From CAZQRP01 sp964596125 (lineage in GTDB: Bacteria; Chloroflexota; Dehalococcoidia; GIF9; UBA5629), in assembly GCA_964596125.1 (NCBI GenBank), contig CAZQRP010000010.1, positions 1 to 64,000 on the forward strand: DNA of 64,000 bases, given 5' to 3'. The position numbers and the translations under genes were made by a program. Positions 36,959-46,504 of this stretch are shown piece after piece (position 1 is the first letter of the stretch; the number at the start of each line of letters is the position of its first letter). The notes under the pieces were generated by a model. That model saw only the letters and a list, made by a program, of their open reading frames with translations, was not told the origin of the DNA and searched no databases.

Positions 36959-38287
36959 ATGAAAGCACAACAAACAACACGCACCTCGCATAACAGCACC
37001 CGGAAACTGAAAATATGCATGCTGCTGCCCGACCGGTACCAGCCAAATATGCTGATATACTCAAGACTGGGTATACTGAACTATCTGACCCGTTTCGGCC
37101 ATCAAATAACGTGGATAATGTCTTCGGAAAAAGATTACGCCGGCAACCATTTCCGTATTAATGAGGCTGAAGTACATACCGTTCCGTATCTCCACGATTT
37201 TCCTCGACCTTCACTGTCAGCTACTGTGTCCGACCAAATCCGCCACAGCTACACTAAAATGCGGTACACCTTAAAACTTTTTCGAAACGAAAAGTATGAT
37301 ATGATTCTTGTCAGAGATAGTATCCTGAGTCTGTTTGACACATTACTGGCTGTCTACATCAGAAGAAAATATAAAATACCGTTTGTCTTCGAGCTTCCCA
37401 ATCCCCTGGAACAGCAACGACAGTTTTTTAAGCTTGAGTATGGGACTTCATATTATCTCTTTGCCAGACTCAACGCATTTATAGCGAGACATCTATTGCA
37501 TAAGGCAGACCTGCTCCTGCCGATAAGCGATACTCTGAAAGAGCATCTGGTACAGCAGGGTGTGCCACAATCGAAGATAATGACCCTGTTACAGGGTATA
37601 GACACCGAGAAGTTCTCAGTCCAAAACGGGAGCCGGATCAGAGAGCGATACTGCTGGAATAATTGCCAGGTCTTAATATATGTGGGTATTATACGAAAAC
37701 TAAGACACCTCGATGTATTAATTCAGGCATTCCAACGGTTAAAGCAAAAAACTGAGAATATAAAGCTGTTAATGGTGGGGGACGGCAATGATAAGCAGGA
37801 CCTGGAAAAGCTTGCCGACAGTCTGGGACTGAAGGATGATATACTATTCACCGGTCGAGTCCTGCCCTCCGAAGTTCCGGACTTCATTGCTGCAGCGGAT
37901 ATCGGCATATGCCCGGTACCTCCTCTGCCTGCTTTCAAATTCAGCGCCCCGATAAAGCTATTCGAGTATATGGCTATGGCAAAACCGGTTATTGCCAATG
38001 AGGAAATACCTGAACATGAAGATGTACTGAAGAAAAGCGGAGGCGGTATTCTGGTGCCTTTTACCGCAGAGGCATTTGCCGACGCCATGGTAAACCTGCT
38101 GAAATCTCCGAGGACAGCTACCAGCATGGGACAACTGGGACAGCAGTGGGTAATAAGAAACAGGTCTTATGAAATTCTGGCACGGCAGGTTAGCCGGAGA
38201 TTGGTGAAGCTGCTATCGGAATTTGATTCCCGGCGACAATCAGGTAATAACAGATTTGAAAAAATTCAAGCGAATATGGTAAGTTAG
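36959..38287 (+). CDS. Glycosyltransferase family 4
   Basis: 442 residues, GT-B fold. An N-terminal acceptor domain is followed by a C-terminal domain starting near residue 240 (L-I-Y-V-G-I-I-R-K-L-R-H). M-V-G-D-G-N-D lies near 272, the D-I-G-I-C-P-V-P-P segment near 318, and P-I-K-L-F-E-Y-M-A-M-A-K-P near 330, the donor-binding region of GT4. Likely another sugar addition on the cytosolic lipid-linked glycan. Downstream, 11 bp separate it from the GT-C-like membrane protein, so they are probably co-expressed. Confidence 0.85.
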   Translation: MKAQQTTRTSHNSTRKLKICMLLPDRYQPNMLIYSRLGILNYLTRFGHQITWIMSSEKDYAGNHFRINEAEVHTVPYLHDFPRPSLSATVSDQIRHSYTKMRYTLKLFRNEKYDMILVRDSILSLFDTLLAVYIRRKYKIPFVFELPNPLEQQRQFFKLEYGTSYYLFARLNAFIARHLLHKADLLLPISDTLKEHLVQQGVPQSKIMTLLQGIDTEKFSVQNGSRIRERYCWNNCQVLIYVGIIRKLRHLDVLIQAFQRLKQKTENIKLLMVGDGNDKQDLEKLADSLGLKDDILFTGRVLPSEVPDFIAAADIGICPVPPLPAFKFSAPIKLFEYMAMAKPVIANEEIPEHEDVLKKSGGGILVPFTAEAFADAMVNLLKSPRTATSMGQLGQQWVIRNRSYEILARQVSRRLVKLLSEFDSRRQSGNNRFEKIQANMVS

Positions 38288-38298
38288 ACAGATTCTCA

Positions 38299-40308
38299 AT
38301 GAAGTCAATCCTGAACAGAGCAATAGATAGTCCGGATGTAGCCCTGGCTGCTGCCGGCAGTATTCTGAGCCTGCCTTTAATTCTATATCTTCAGATGACA
38401 CTGCACCAGCCTCTGTTTACTACTATCGGTATTATTTGCTTCTTTAGCTTCCTGGCATATCTGGTTCTAAGGCTCAAAGTACGCTCCCATTTGCAAGTTC
38501 AAGTGAAAGGTAGTCAAGTTATCTATCTTCTATTGAATATCTTGTTCTTTTGTTTGTTAACGTACACCGTCTTTGCCGTGCATCTCAGGCCAGATCATTA
38601 TAGCAGGCCACTTGGCTATTTCATCGCCGTCGCAACCATGGTAGCTATTCTAGCCGTAGAAATATTGTTTCTGCCACAACGAAGAGCCACAACTTTTCTT
38701 GCCCTGTTTAAAATAATTATCATCGGTTTTAGCTTACAGTGGTCACAGCAGCTTATATTTCCCGGCCTGGTGGGCGCCGATCCATGGTGGCACCAGGCAT
38801 TTACGCTTAAAGTACTCAATGCCGGCCAAACACCGGCTGCTTACGGTTACTCCAAAGTACCATGTTTTCATTTGATGATCGGCGCCACTTCACTTATTAC
38901 AGGCCTGAATTACAAACTGGCTGCAATGCTATCAGTCGGCCTGCTGCAAATTGTCTGTGACAGCCTGTTCGTATTCCTTCTTGGTAAATTCATCCACAGT
39001 GCCAAGGCTGGCTTACTGGCTGCGCTTATACTCGTCATCGCCAGTTTTCATATCCAGTTCAGCTTCTCACTAACACCCAACACAATGGGAGTGCTATTTA
39101 TCCCGATTATAACGTACCTGTTGTTCAAATTAAGACACGATAAATCCGTAACAAGTATATTTCTTTCAGCTCTTTTCATGGTTGCCCTGCTATTTACCCA
39201 CACCGTAAGCGCAGTATGCCTCGGGGTATTCCTGTTTCTTCTCTGGCTGGGCTTTGAAATCTATAAAAGGCTGCATTATCAAGCTGCACTATCAGGTAAG
39301 ATTTTCCTTGTTGCTGGCATAATATTTACTGTAGCAGCCTTGAGCTGGTGGACCTTTGGCTCAGGGTATCTAAACTCAATAATGAGAATGGTCAGGGCAG
39401 AATTCAGTGGTGAAATAGCTGCAATGCTACCTCCTGAAAAAATCACTTCACCTGAAACAACCACCCTACCGGAAACGTCTGCTCAAGCTGAAGATACTAC
39501 TCCGCCAGAATTAACTCCTTTGCCCCAGGGGAGTCACGGTCTGATTCAAGCGCTTGCTTACTATCGGGACAGCGTGCCTTTTAGCGAGCACCTGTTTCGT
39601 AACCTCGGTCTTTTTCTCTTCTTTGCCCTGGCTTTCATTGGCTCATTCGCCATGCTGTCTAAAGAAACCAGAAACAGTCACGGCATAGCTCTGGTCTTCA
39701 GCGGACTGGTGATTTTAGCCATAAATTTCCTGGCTATCGTGACCTACCGCCACATCCTGACTCACAGGTGGCTTTACTTCCTTCAGGTTATGCTGTCTAT
39801 CCCCGTTGGTTTCTCTCTCTTATGGTTCAGCAGCCTTCTGAGAAATAGATATAGTAAGTCGATTTTGCTGGGCTGCATCGCTTTTGCTTTAGCCTTCCTA
39901 TCGATCATGAGCCCTTATGCCAACCTGGACAACCGCACCTTTTCCCCCTATACCCTGGTCCGTTTTGCTTTTACCAGGTCCGAGATCCAGGCAGCAATCA
40001 CAGCTTCTGAAATATGGGACGGGAAAATCGCCAGCGATTGGCATGTCGGCGACTTACTCAGGTTTCTGCCGGATATACAGCTCAGCTATACCAATACAAA
40101 GTATATAAATGAGCAACTGATCAGCCGGGACTTCCATAAATATCAGAATACCCTGCTACTGATCAGGCAGGAAATTGTACAGCACCCCTTCTATATCCCC
40201 AAAGGCGCTTACCGCATTGCCTATGATCCTTCCCAGGCTCTTACAGAGCAGGGCTTTTCACATATATATGATTGCGGTTCTGTCAATGGTTTTATTAAAC
40301 AAATATAA
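38299..40308 (+). CDS. GT-C-like polytopic membrane protein (putative lipid-sugar-dependent glycosyltransferase)
   Basis: 669 residues with about a dozen hydrophobic segments between residues 10 and 540. A soluble acidic, Pro/Thr-rich loop (~385-410) lies between helices, and the C-terminus (~555-669) is soluble. An early luminal-type loop holds G-A-D-P-W-W-H-Q near residue 157, reminiscent of the Asp-containing first loop of GT-C enzymes such as PMT, ArnT and STT3. It lacks WWDYG, so it is not a second oligosaccharyltransferase. It may extend the glycan on the outer face using polyprenyl-phosphate sugar made by one of the DPM1-like enzymes. Family membership is by topology and this motif only. 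Confidence 0.6.
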   Translation: MKSILNRAIDSPDVALAAAGSILSLPLILYLQMTLHQPLFTTIGIICFFSFLAYLVLRLKVRSHLQVQVKGSQVIYLLLNILFFCLLTYTVFAVHLRPDHYSRPLGYFIAVATMVAILAVEILFLPQRRATTFLALFKIIIIGFSLQWSQQLIFPGLVGADPWWHQAFTLKVLNAGQTPAAYGYSKVPCFHLMIGATSLITGLNYKLAAMLSVGLLQIVCDSLFVFLLGKFIHSAKAGLLAALILVIASFHIQFSFSLTPNTMGVLFIPIITYLLFKLRHDKSVTSIFLSALFMVALLFTHTVSAVCLGVFLFLLWLGFEIYKRLHYQAALSGKIFLVAGIIFTVAALSWWTFGSGYLNSIMRMVRAEFSGEIAAMLPPEKITSPETTTLPETSAQAEDTTPPELTPLPQGSHGLIQALAYYRDSVPFSEHLFRNLGLFLFFALAFIGSFAMLSKETRNSHGIALVFSGLVILAINFLAIVTYRHILTHRWLYFLQVMLSIPVGFSLLWFSSLLRNRYSKSILLGCIAFALAFLSIMSPYANLDNRTFSPYTLVRFAFTRSEIQAAITASEIWDGKIASDWHVGDLLRFLPDIQLSYTNTKYINEQLISRDFHKYQNTLLLIRQEIVQHPFYIPKGAYRIAYDPSQALTEQGFSHIYDCGSVNGFIKQI

Positions 40309-40489
40309 CTCACAGTTTTTAGATTGGAAAATAGACTTATATCTACGGAGCAGGCTCCCAGTATTAAAATCAGGCACCACTGTACTACGACCTGCAGGAG
40401 TTTACCACAAGTCCAACCTTCACCTGCCCACCAGGCAACCTCTTCACACAAACCAGCTAAAAGCGTTATCATAGCCACTAACGGACAAG

Positions 40490-41332
40490 ATGGGTAAAAT
40501 CATGAGTTTTGGATCTATACCGAGCCACAATAAGAAACTGAACATTGCCGAGAAGCTATTTGGCTGGATGCAGGTGACCAGGAGGATGCAGGTACCGATA
40601 ATAACGAGAATGCTGGATTTAGGCAAAGATGACATTCTCCTGGACCTGGGGTGCGGACGCGGTAATTTTGTATATGAAATGTCCCGGATATGCCGATGCA
40701 TTGGCGTTGAAATATATCCTAATATAAAAAATCTGGGACTTGCCCAAAGATACCGGACAAACCTTAACTTCATCATGGGTAACGGCCTTAATCTTCCATT
40801 TAAGAACGACAGCCTTAATAAGCTCCTGCTGGGCGGCACTTTGCAGGCAATAACCGAAGATAAAGCATTACTACAAGAATGCCACCGGGTCCTGAAAAAG
40901 GACAGCACATTGGTGCTCACTGTAATCCAGGACCACAAAGCAATTAGAATGATGTATGATAAAAATAAGCTTTTTACAAACAGGTTGACCGGGTTGCTTA
41001 ATTTACCGCGAGACTATATCGAGTTCAACAAGGTGCACCTCAAACATGCAAACATGACGAAGTTTTACTCGATTGACAGCCTCACACAGTTACTGCAAGA
41101 AACCGGTTTCGAAGTTATCGATAGCGAATTTGCGCCGGGAAGAATCGCATCCGGAATCCTTGACGTTCTATTAATCCTGTCCTACGGCTTAAAAATACCA
41201 CATTCCAATCACCCGATTTATTTTCCTCTTTTATACCCAACTATTTGTTTAATCGATAAACTACACGATGGGAAGTCCGGAGGAAATGAGCTCATCATTA
41301 AGGCAGCAGTGAAAAACTATGTTGAAGGCTAG
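40490..41332 (+). CDS. Class I SAM-dependent methyltransferase
   Basis: Motif I is I-L-L-D-L-G-C-G-R-G-N near residue 45, followed by I-G-V-E-I near 67 and N-G-L-N-L-P-F near residue 100 with K-L-L-L-G-G near 112. A hydrophobic stretch lies near residue 210. The frame overlaps the next gene by 14 bp, showing tight coupling to a deacetylase-like protein; the same pairing of methyltransferase with deacetylase recurs at 19-21 kb and 46 kb. Acceptor unknown. Confidence 0.78.
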   Translation: MGKIMSFGSIPSHNKKLNIAEKLFGWMQVTRRMQVPIITRMLDLGKDDILLDLGCGRGNFVYEMSRICRCIGVEIYPNIKNLGLAQRYRTNLNFIMGNGLNLPFKNDSLNKLLLGGTLQAITEDKALLQECHRVLKKDSTLVLTVIQDHKAIRMMYDKNKLFTNRLTGLLNLPRDYIEFNKVHLKHANMTKFYSIDSLTQLLQETGFEVIDSEFAPGRIASGILDVLLILSYGLKIPHSNHPIYFPLLYPTICLIDKLHDGKSGGNELIIKAAVKNYVEG

Positions 41333-42182
41333 TGTGCACTACGGGAAACACAGACTATGGACTTATATATATTCCAGAAAAGCTAAGCCATTGCCCTTGA
41401 ATCACATATATGTATCGTTTACTTTTGATACTGAAGAGGACTTCGACGACACCAAACCATCGTTGTACTACAACTCTTATAACTATATTACCTCGGGAAT
41501 ATTCTATCGACTGGTTGACGGTCTTTACCAGAGGAATGTAAGCGCTACATTCTATGTTATTCCAAATCTGGTTACCGATATACCAGACGCAGTAAAATAT
41601 CTGGTAGAGAAAAAACAGGCAGTCGGCACACACATACACCCTCATAATTTCAAGATTGATCTGGAATATCCCTATCATCCTGATAAAGATAGCGACAGCA
41701 TAACAGCATACTCATTTAGTGAAAAAATGAGCTGGATGAAAGAAGGAAAAGGCAAAATAGAATCACTTGCGGGGCATCATATAGTATTATATAGATCAGG
41801 CAGGCTTTCCTGCGATAATGAAACTGAAAAGGCAGCCAGGCTGGCGGGATTTAGAGCTATCTCCAATCATAAAGGCATATATTATGTAAAACCATTAAAT
41901 ATCTGGAACCTCGGTGTCGGAAGGGAAGACCTCCTTGACTTTCACAGATTCAATGAGCTATCCAAATATATAGAACATTTTAAAGAGGTTGGACGAAGAC
42001 AGCAAATTGTTGTATTTTCGGCACATCCTATGCTTTTATATGACCATACCAACCACCGGGTAAAAGGTAAACAATTAAGTGGTTTCTTTGAATTTGTGGA
42101 TTATCTCAAGCATGATACGAATATAACTATAATCAACCAGTACCAGTTGCTTGAGATGGTTGAGAAATTGAGGCATAAATGA
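41319..42182 (+). CDS. Polysaccharide deacetylase family protein (NodB-like)
   Basis: The NodB core starts S-F-T-F-D-T-E-E-D-F near residue 32, which supplies the first metal/catalytic Asp. A-T-F-Y-V-I-P follows near 70, T-H-I-H-P-H-N-F near 105 carries the paired histidines, and Y-R-S-G-R-L-S near 150 and F-S-A-H-P-M near 230 are the later motifs. At 287 residues it has no signal peptide, so it is likely a cytosolic or peripheral enzyme acting on a lipid-linked glycan. It begins within the preceding methyltransferase gene. Its 3' end, and the start of a following gene, are duplicated at 46.3-46.5 kb. Confidence 0.8.
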   Translation: MLKASVHYGKHRLWTYIYSRKAKPLPLNHIYVSFTFDTEEDFDDTKPSLYYNSYNYITSGIFYRLVDGLYQRNVSATFYVIPNLVTDIPDAVKYLVEKKQAVGTHIHPHNFKIDLEYPYHPDKDSDSITAYSFSEKMSWMKEGKGKIESLAGHHIVLYRSGRLSCDNETEKAARLAGFRAISNHKGIYYVKPLNIWNLGVGREDLLDFHRFNELSKYIEHFKEVGRRQQIVVFSAHPMLLYDHTNHRVKGKQLSGFFEFVDYLKHDTNITIINQYQLLEMVEKLRHK

Positions 42183-42223
42183 GAAAAAGAATAATCTGCT
42201 GTTTAACGAAGATAGAGGTGAAT
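42016..42223 (+). repeat. Direct repeat copy A (deacetylase 3' end plus next-gene 5' end)
   Basis: About 208 bp closely matching 46295-46504. The match runs through the deacetylase stop into the first codons of a methyltransferase. In this copy an A is missing in the AGAAAAA run, which shifts the frame after two codons. Confidence 0.9.
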
Positions 42224-42232
42224 TTAAATAAG
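42180..42232 (+). pseudogene. 5' stub of a methyltransferase gene (frameshifted)
   Basis: Begins ATG overlapping the deacetylase TGA exactly as the intact methyltransferase does at 46459. With one A restored it reads N-N-L-L-F-N-E-D-R-G-E, matching the start of that protein, then stops at TAA. It marks the original downstream neighbour of the deacetylase. The remaining ~330 bp to 42558 hold no gene; a 15-base palindrome ACAGGAT-T-ATCCTGT lies at 42290-42304. Confidence 0.75.
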
Positions 42233-42558
42233 CGAAACCTGTGGGGGCTCTCTCGCTGGTCCATGTAACCTGTATAGCTAAAAAGTATAACAGGATTATC
42301 CTGTGACATATAACGATGAAGCGTACTATTTATCCTGGTATAAAACAATATTTCCAGTCCCGCCTTGGAATAATATTGTAGTGATTATTAAGTCCAGGAG
42401 CTAAGTTCATTTGAATTAACATAAAGAGCTACGATTTACTAAATAAGCCATGCATTTATGAGACGCGAAAAATGCACAGGTTCGTTATCAGAGAAAAGCT
42501 AAACTGTTTGTAAAACGAAAAATATTACAGAAGGCATTTCGGAAAGAAGGACCGGCAG

Positions 42559-43620
42559 TTGTTAATAAGGACATATAGAGAGGGAGATGAGGAAAAAATT
42601 TATGAGCTTTATAAAGCCGTGTATCCGGAACAAAAATATGATAAAAATCATTGGATGGAACAATGGCGTTGGATGTATGAAAGAAACACCGCCGGGAAGG
42701 CATGGATTTGGCTGGCGGAGGACGACGATATATTAGTGGGACAATATCCTCTTATCTTTATGAACATCAAACTGGAAAATAAAGCTTTAAAAATTACCCA
42801 AAACATAGATGTTATGACACATCCTGATTATAGACACCAGGGAATATTCTCAAAAATAGAATCGCGCGCATTAGATGAAGCGGGAAGTAACGGAGTGACT
42901 ATTACAATTGGGGTGCCGAACAAGGCTGCCTATCCGGGTCATATAAAATCTGGTTGGTTTGATGTTATACGTATGAAAGTAATGTTTAAACCGCTTAACT
43001 GGAACAACATTATTAGAACAATAATTCATAATGTTTTTTTATCAAAGTTTTGTGCAATAATAGTCAGTCTCGTAGACAACATGTTTTATTCAGCTCAACA
43101 ACCACGTAAAGCGGAAAACGTAACGATAACACAAGTTTCTTCCTTTAATAATCGAATAGATGAATTTTGGAGTACTGTATCCAACCAATATAAGATAATG
43201 GTCGTCAGAGACAGGGATTATCTAAATTGGAGATATTGTGACGTTACAGGTGCGGACTATTCTATATATATAGCCGAAAAAGCAAGAAAAATTTGTGGTT
43301 ACGTGGTCTTAAAGTACATTAATAAACAACAGATAAAAGTAGGCATTGTCTTTGATATTCTTGCTCAGTCAGAGGATATACTTCAATATCTCATCGCCGA
43401 GACCATCGAGCATTTTAAAAAGGAAAAAGCAGACGTAATCTACTATAGCATGATAGCAAATAAAACATACTTCAAGGCAGCCCAAAAAAATGGTTTTATA
43501 TATATGCCTTTTATTAAGGGTGGGCGATTTTGCGCTTACTCTACCGACACAAACATTTCGAAAGAGTTCCTGAGAGATCCTGAGAACTGGCTTGTCCAAA
43601 TAGGGGATTATATGATATAG
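42559..43620 (+). CDS. GNAT-family N-acetyltransferase, two-domain
   Basis: The first half has a GNAT fold signature: D-V-M-T-H-P-D-Y-R-H-Q-G-I-F near residue 84 for the acetyl-CoA pyrophosphate loop, followed by G-V-P-N-K-A-A-Y-P-G-H near 118. The second half (~205-350) looks like a further GNAT-like domain, as in other 350-residue acyltransferases of glycan clusters. It starts at TTG 42559, supported by GAAGGA 7 bases upstream. Likely acylates an amino sugar or an amino acid. It lies in the segment bracketed by the duplicated deacetylase ends. Confidence 0.75.
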   Translation: MLIRTYREGDEEKIYELYKAVYPEQKYDKNHWMEQWRWMYERNTAGKAWIWLAEDDDILVGQYPLIFMNIKLENKALKITQNIDVMTHPDYRHQGIFSKIESRALDEAGSNGVTITIGVPNKAAYPGHIKSGWFDVIRMKVMFKPLNWNNIIRTIIHNVFLSKFCAIIVSLVDNMFYSAQQPRKAENVTITQVSSFNNRIDEFWSTVSNQYKIMVVRDRDYLNWRYCDVTGADYSIYIAEKARKICGYVVLKYINKQQIKVGIVFDILAQSEDILQYLIAETIEHFKKEKADVIYYSMIANKTYFKAAQKNGFIYMPFIKGGRFCAYSTDTNISKEFLRDPENWLVQIGDYMI

Positions 43621-43982
43621 CAAAATCTGCTGAGCTTGAATAAGAGAAGGTATCATGCTATCACAAAGCAATTAAATTGAATTTGTACCAGTTCTGATTA
43701 TTAACTGAAAATACTACCAAAGCTGTAGTGGTAAAGAATAGCCTACTTGTTATAATGGCAATTTTGTTCCCCGGTCATAAAATAATTTCATATCTGCCAC
43801 AGTTATAATGGGTCAACTTGGGATCAAACATGGCTAAATATCTGGTACAACATAGACATTGAAGCGTATAATTCTTTTCTTCCAGCGAAGATGGATACGG
43901 TTTAAAAGGCAGTAATTCAATGTTGATCGCTATGAAATGACTAACGGAAAACCTTCGCACTGCTATTACAAAAGGAGTTGAC
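43621..43982. other. Intergenic region, 362 bp, no gene seen
   Basis: AT-rich with two copies of GTTATAATGG (near 43748 and 43803) that resemble -10 elements but lack good -35 boxes. It ends in a strong AAAGGAG ribosome binding site for the MaoC-like gene. Confidence 0.45.
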
Positions 43983-44408
43983 ATGAGAGGACTGACGATT
44001 CAAGAAATCCGGGTAGGAAACGTTACTGAGTTCTCCAAAACAATTACAGAGTCAGATGTGATGCAGTATGCTGAGATCACCGGAGATAAAAATCCAGCCC
44101 ACATGGATCAAGGCTGGGCCCAACACACTCAGTTTAAGGGGCGAATCGTCCATGGTATGCTTATAGCCGGACTAATTTCCAGAGCATTGGGGATGCAACT
44201 TCCAGGTCCCGGTACTATCTACCTGTCCCAGGAGTTACGATTCATAGAGCCTGTACGCATTGGCGATACTGTAACCGTACGTGTAGAGGTAAAAGAACTG
44301 CGTGAGGATAAAAACCAGGTACAACTTCTGACAACTTGCTTGAATCAGAAGGGAATCACGGTATTGGATGGTTCAGCCTGGGTTCTCGCTCCAAAAGACC
44401 TGAGGTAG
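43983..44408 (+). CDS. MaoC-like dehydratase / (R)-specific enoyl-CoA hydratase
   Basis: A 141-residue single hot-dog domain. The catalytic pattern is G-D-K-N-P-A-H-M-D near residue 34, matching the D-x4-H of R-hydratases, followed by V-H-G-M-L-I-A-G near residue 60. A strong AAGGAG precedes the ATG. Relatives hydrate trans-2-enoyl-CoA or act in 3-hydroxyacid supply. It is unusual among glycan genes; it could supply a hydroxyacyl group for the neighbouring GNAT acyltransferase, but that is inference. Confidence 0.88.
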   Translation: MRGLTIQEIRVGNVTEFSKTITESDVMQYAEITGDKNPAHMDQGWAQHTQFKGRIVHGMLIAGLISRALGMQLPGPGTIYLSQELRFIEPVRIGDTVTVRVEVKELREDKNQVQLLTTCLNQKGITVLDGSAWVLAPKDLR

Positions 44409-44496
44409 AAAGCTGCTATTGTTGCCGTTACAAGAGGAATGTCGCTATGATTGTCTATTCTTGCATTTTATCGATATTAATCACTCATGATGCAAA

Positions 44497-45450
44497 TTAA
44501 TTTGCTCCGCGAATTCTCTTATCGATCTCCAATAGCGTCAATATCTCCAGTACGCCTTGTTCACGTAGCGTTTGCGCATGCCTTAAAATAGCTTCAAGAA
44601 TTTGGAACTGTATTTCTGTCTTGTAGGTAAAATTTGAAGGGTGAAAATAGAGATGAAAAATTTCTCTCTTTTTTGCCGCCTGGTTTAGACCGGTGATTCC
44701 CATCCCAGTTATGCTTTTAGGGGACACTAAACTACGTGGCCCATTTCTACTAAATAGCAACATACTGTCAGGAATATTGACCATACCATAGTCATCTAAC
44801 ATTGGCATTACTGTCGGAGGTGTTATAGCAAAAATATAATTAAATAGCATTAGCAAACGTCTAAAAGAACGAGGTGGAATATCAAACCATCTCTTAGTAT
44901 GTCCTCTATAAACACGAATTCCGGCTCTTGCTAGAAGGTCGAAAAAACCAACTATATTCCTGGGAAAAACAAATGCTTCAAAAGGCAAATCGGCAGTTTG
45001 ATGAAGTTGCTTTGCTCTTTCGATGTCTGAGCGTACCGCATTCTCGTTTGTATTTTTTTCATCATATATAATATGAGCGAAGGAATGGCTACCTATTTCC
45101 TGCTTCGGTGATGCATTCCTTATCCAATCTACGATATCCAATCCATACCACAACGGGTCATAATGTTTGGGATGCTGAAAGAACCAATCTCGATCATAGC
45201 CCCTGGCAACTGGCCTGATGATTTCAGGGTGAATTATTCCATCCTCCCAATTACACTCAGTCAGTAACAAGTGGCCGACTACTGCCCACGTCGCTGATAC
45301 ATTAAAATTTGTGAAATAAGCAAGAAGTCGCTGTACAATATCTCTTTCAAGTTGAATCGCAGACCTGGCGCGAGAGTGTATCAGTCTGTCCACCACCCCC
45401 CATGCAAGCTCTAAATCTATGGAGATAGTAAATACACCACAGTTAATCAA
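44497..45450 (-). CDS. Polysaccharide deacetylase-like protein (NodB-fold)
   Basis: Shares with the protein at 19.1 kb the T-I-S-I-D-L-E-L-A-W-G start, A-T-W-A-V-V-G-H, the W-Y-G-L-D-I-V segment, E-I-G-S-H-S-F-A-H and H-L-Y-F-H-P-S near the end. Its first metal motif is D-x-E like its paralogue. I prefer the TTG start at 45450, 5 bases after an AAAGGTGG site on the minus strand; an in-frame GTG at 45459 is the alternative. It is the only minus-strand gene in its neighbourhood and lies within the bracketed segment. Confidence 0.75.
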   Translation of the reverse strand: MINCGVFTISIDLELAWGVVDRLIHSRARSAIQLERDIVQRLLAYFTNFNVSATWAVVGHLLLTECNWEDGIIHPEIIRPVARGYDRDWFFQHPKHYDPLWYGLDIVDWIRNASPKQEIGSHSFAHIIYDEKNTNENAVRSDIERAKQLHQTADLPFEAFVFPRNIVGFFDLLARAGIRVYRGHTKRWFDIPPRSFRRLLMLFNYIFAITPPTVMPMLDDYGMVNIPDSMLLFSRNGPRSLVSPKSITGMGITGLNQAAKKREIFHLYFHPSNFTYKTEIQFQILEAILRHAQTLREQGVLEILTLLEIDKRIRGAN

Positions 45451-45459
45451 GAAAACCAC

Positions 45460-46185
45460 CTTTACAAATACATTTCATTATCTTAAGACGACTATGCTCA
45501 CTTTCAGCCATTTGTCACCCGTGTCTATAGATTTGCACAAACATCCCCCATTCATGACTACCGTTTCCACATAAAACCTGGTAAATATATACATTTTGCC
45601 AATCAGTATCTATCAATCAATTTATGCTTCTATAGCACAGCTCGAATGTTAATAAAAGCACCACATTTACACAGCACGCCATCGTAGTCTTCAATGACTT
45701 CTTGGGGATCGGTGAAATAATAAACTAGTCTATGCTATTAAAGCCATCTCAAAAGTCGTAACTTGAGCATTACCACCCGCCACATCCAAACTACTACCAC
45801 TGGTTTGATATGCATATAATTCCTCATAGTCATCAACCAATTATTTCAGTATCTTTTCCTTAGTACTATGTTCAATACTCAACCTCAAGTCCTTTTTACT
45901 CTTCGCTTCATACGTTATAAGTAAAATATAACACATTTATATATATATTTGTTAATGTGTATATCGTACCAGATTATTATGCTTAACATTTGATCATGTA
46001 ATTAACAAGTTACGTAAAAAAGGCGGAAAATAGTATTAGATTGCACATGGTCCAAAATAGAGAGACCGGGGAAAATATTAAACTTAATGAAGTCGAGCAT
46101 CCGTAACAATACTATGATGAATATCTCCGGACCAAACAACGTCATCAATTGACCAGAGATTCAGTTGTGATTCGATCCAACTCAT
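45460..46185. other. Long AT-rich non-coding stretch with possible decayed coding DNA
   Basis: No intact gene. On the minus strand, two short frames near 45840-45730 and 45735-45628 encode protein-like stretches: one with D-D-Y-E-E-L-Y, the other with Y-Y-F-T-D-P-Q-E-V and C-K-C-G-A-F. They are in different frames with no ribosome binding site and may be one broken small gene. I cannot assign a family. Confidence 0.4.
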
Positions 46186-46462
46186 GCTGTCTGGGATCCA
46201 ATGATTGGGAAAGAAGAGCTCCTTGATTTTAACAGGTTTAATACGTTATCCTAATAAAAATTTCAAGTAAAGCGAAAAGGATGGAGTAATCATGTTCTCA
46301 GCACATCCTGTGCTTCTGTATCACCATTCCAACCACCGGGTAAAAGGTAAACAATTAAGTGTTTTCTTTGAATTTGTGGATTATATCAAGCGTGATACGA
46401 ATATAACCGTAATCAACCAGTACCAGTTGCTTGAGATGGTTGAGAAATCGAGGCATAAATGA
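46186..46462 (+). pseudogene. Decayed 3' fragment of a deacetylase gene (copy B)
   Basis: The last 57 codons from ATG 46292 match the C-terminus of the deacetylase at 41.3 kb (V-K-G-K-Q-L-S, I-N-Q-Y-Q-L-L-E-M-V-E-K) and end in TGA overlapping the next ATG. Upstream, nucleotide similarity continues with frameshifts through the region encoding R-E-D-L-L-D-F-H-R-F-N to about 46186. The metal-binding half is absent, so it is not functional. Confidence 0.82.
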
Positions 46463-46504
46463 GAAAAAAGAACAACCTGCTATTCGACGAAGATAAAGGC
46501 GAGT
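46295..46504 (+). repeat. Direct repeat copy B
   Basis: Counterpart of 42016-42223. Here the downstream methyltransferase gene is intact, while upstream the deacetylase is broken; copy A is the reverse. The two copies bracket ~4.1 kb with the GNAT, MaoC-like and minus-strand deacetylase genes. Confidence 0.9.

Noticed and set aside
38299..40308. Second oligosaccharyltransferase
   Set aside because: Topology is GT-C-like but WWDYG is absent and the soluble domain is much smaller than in STT3.
40175..40474. A 99-codon frame over the end of the GT-C-like gene
   Set aside because: It overlaps the conserved membrane-protein frame and extends into low-complexity intergenic DNA.
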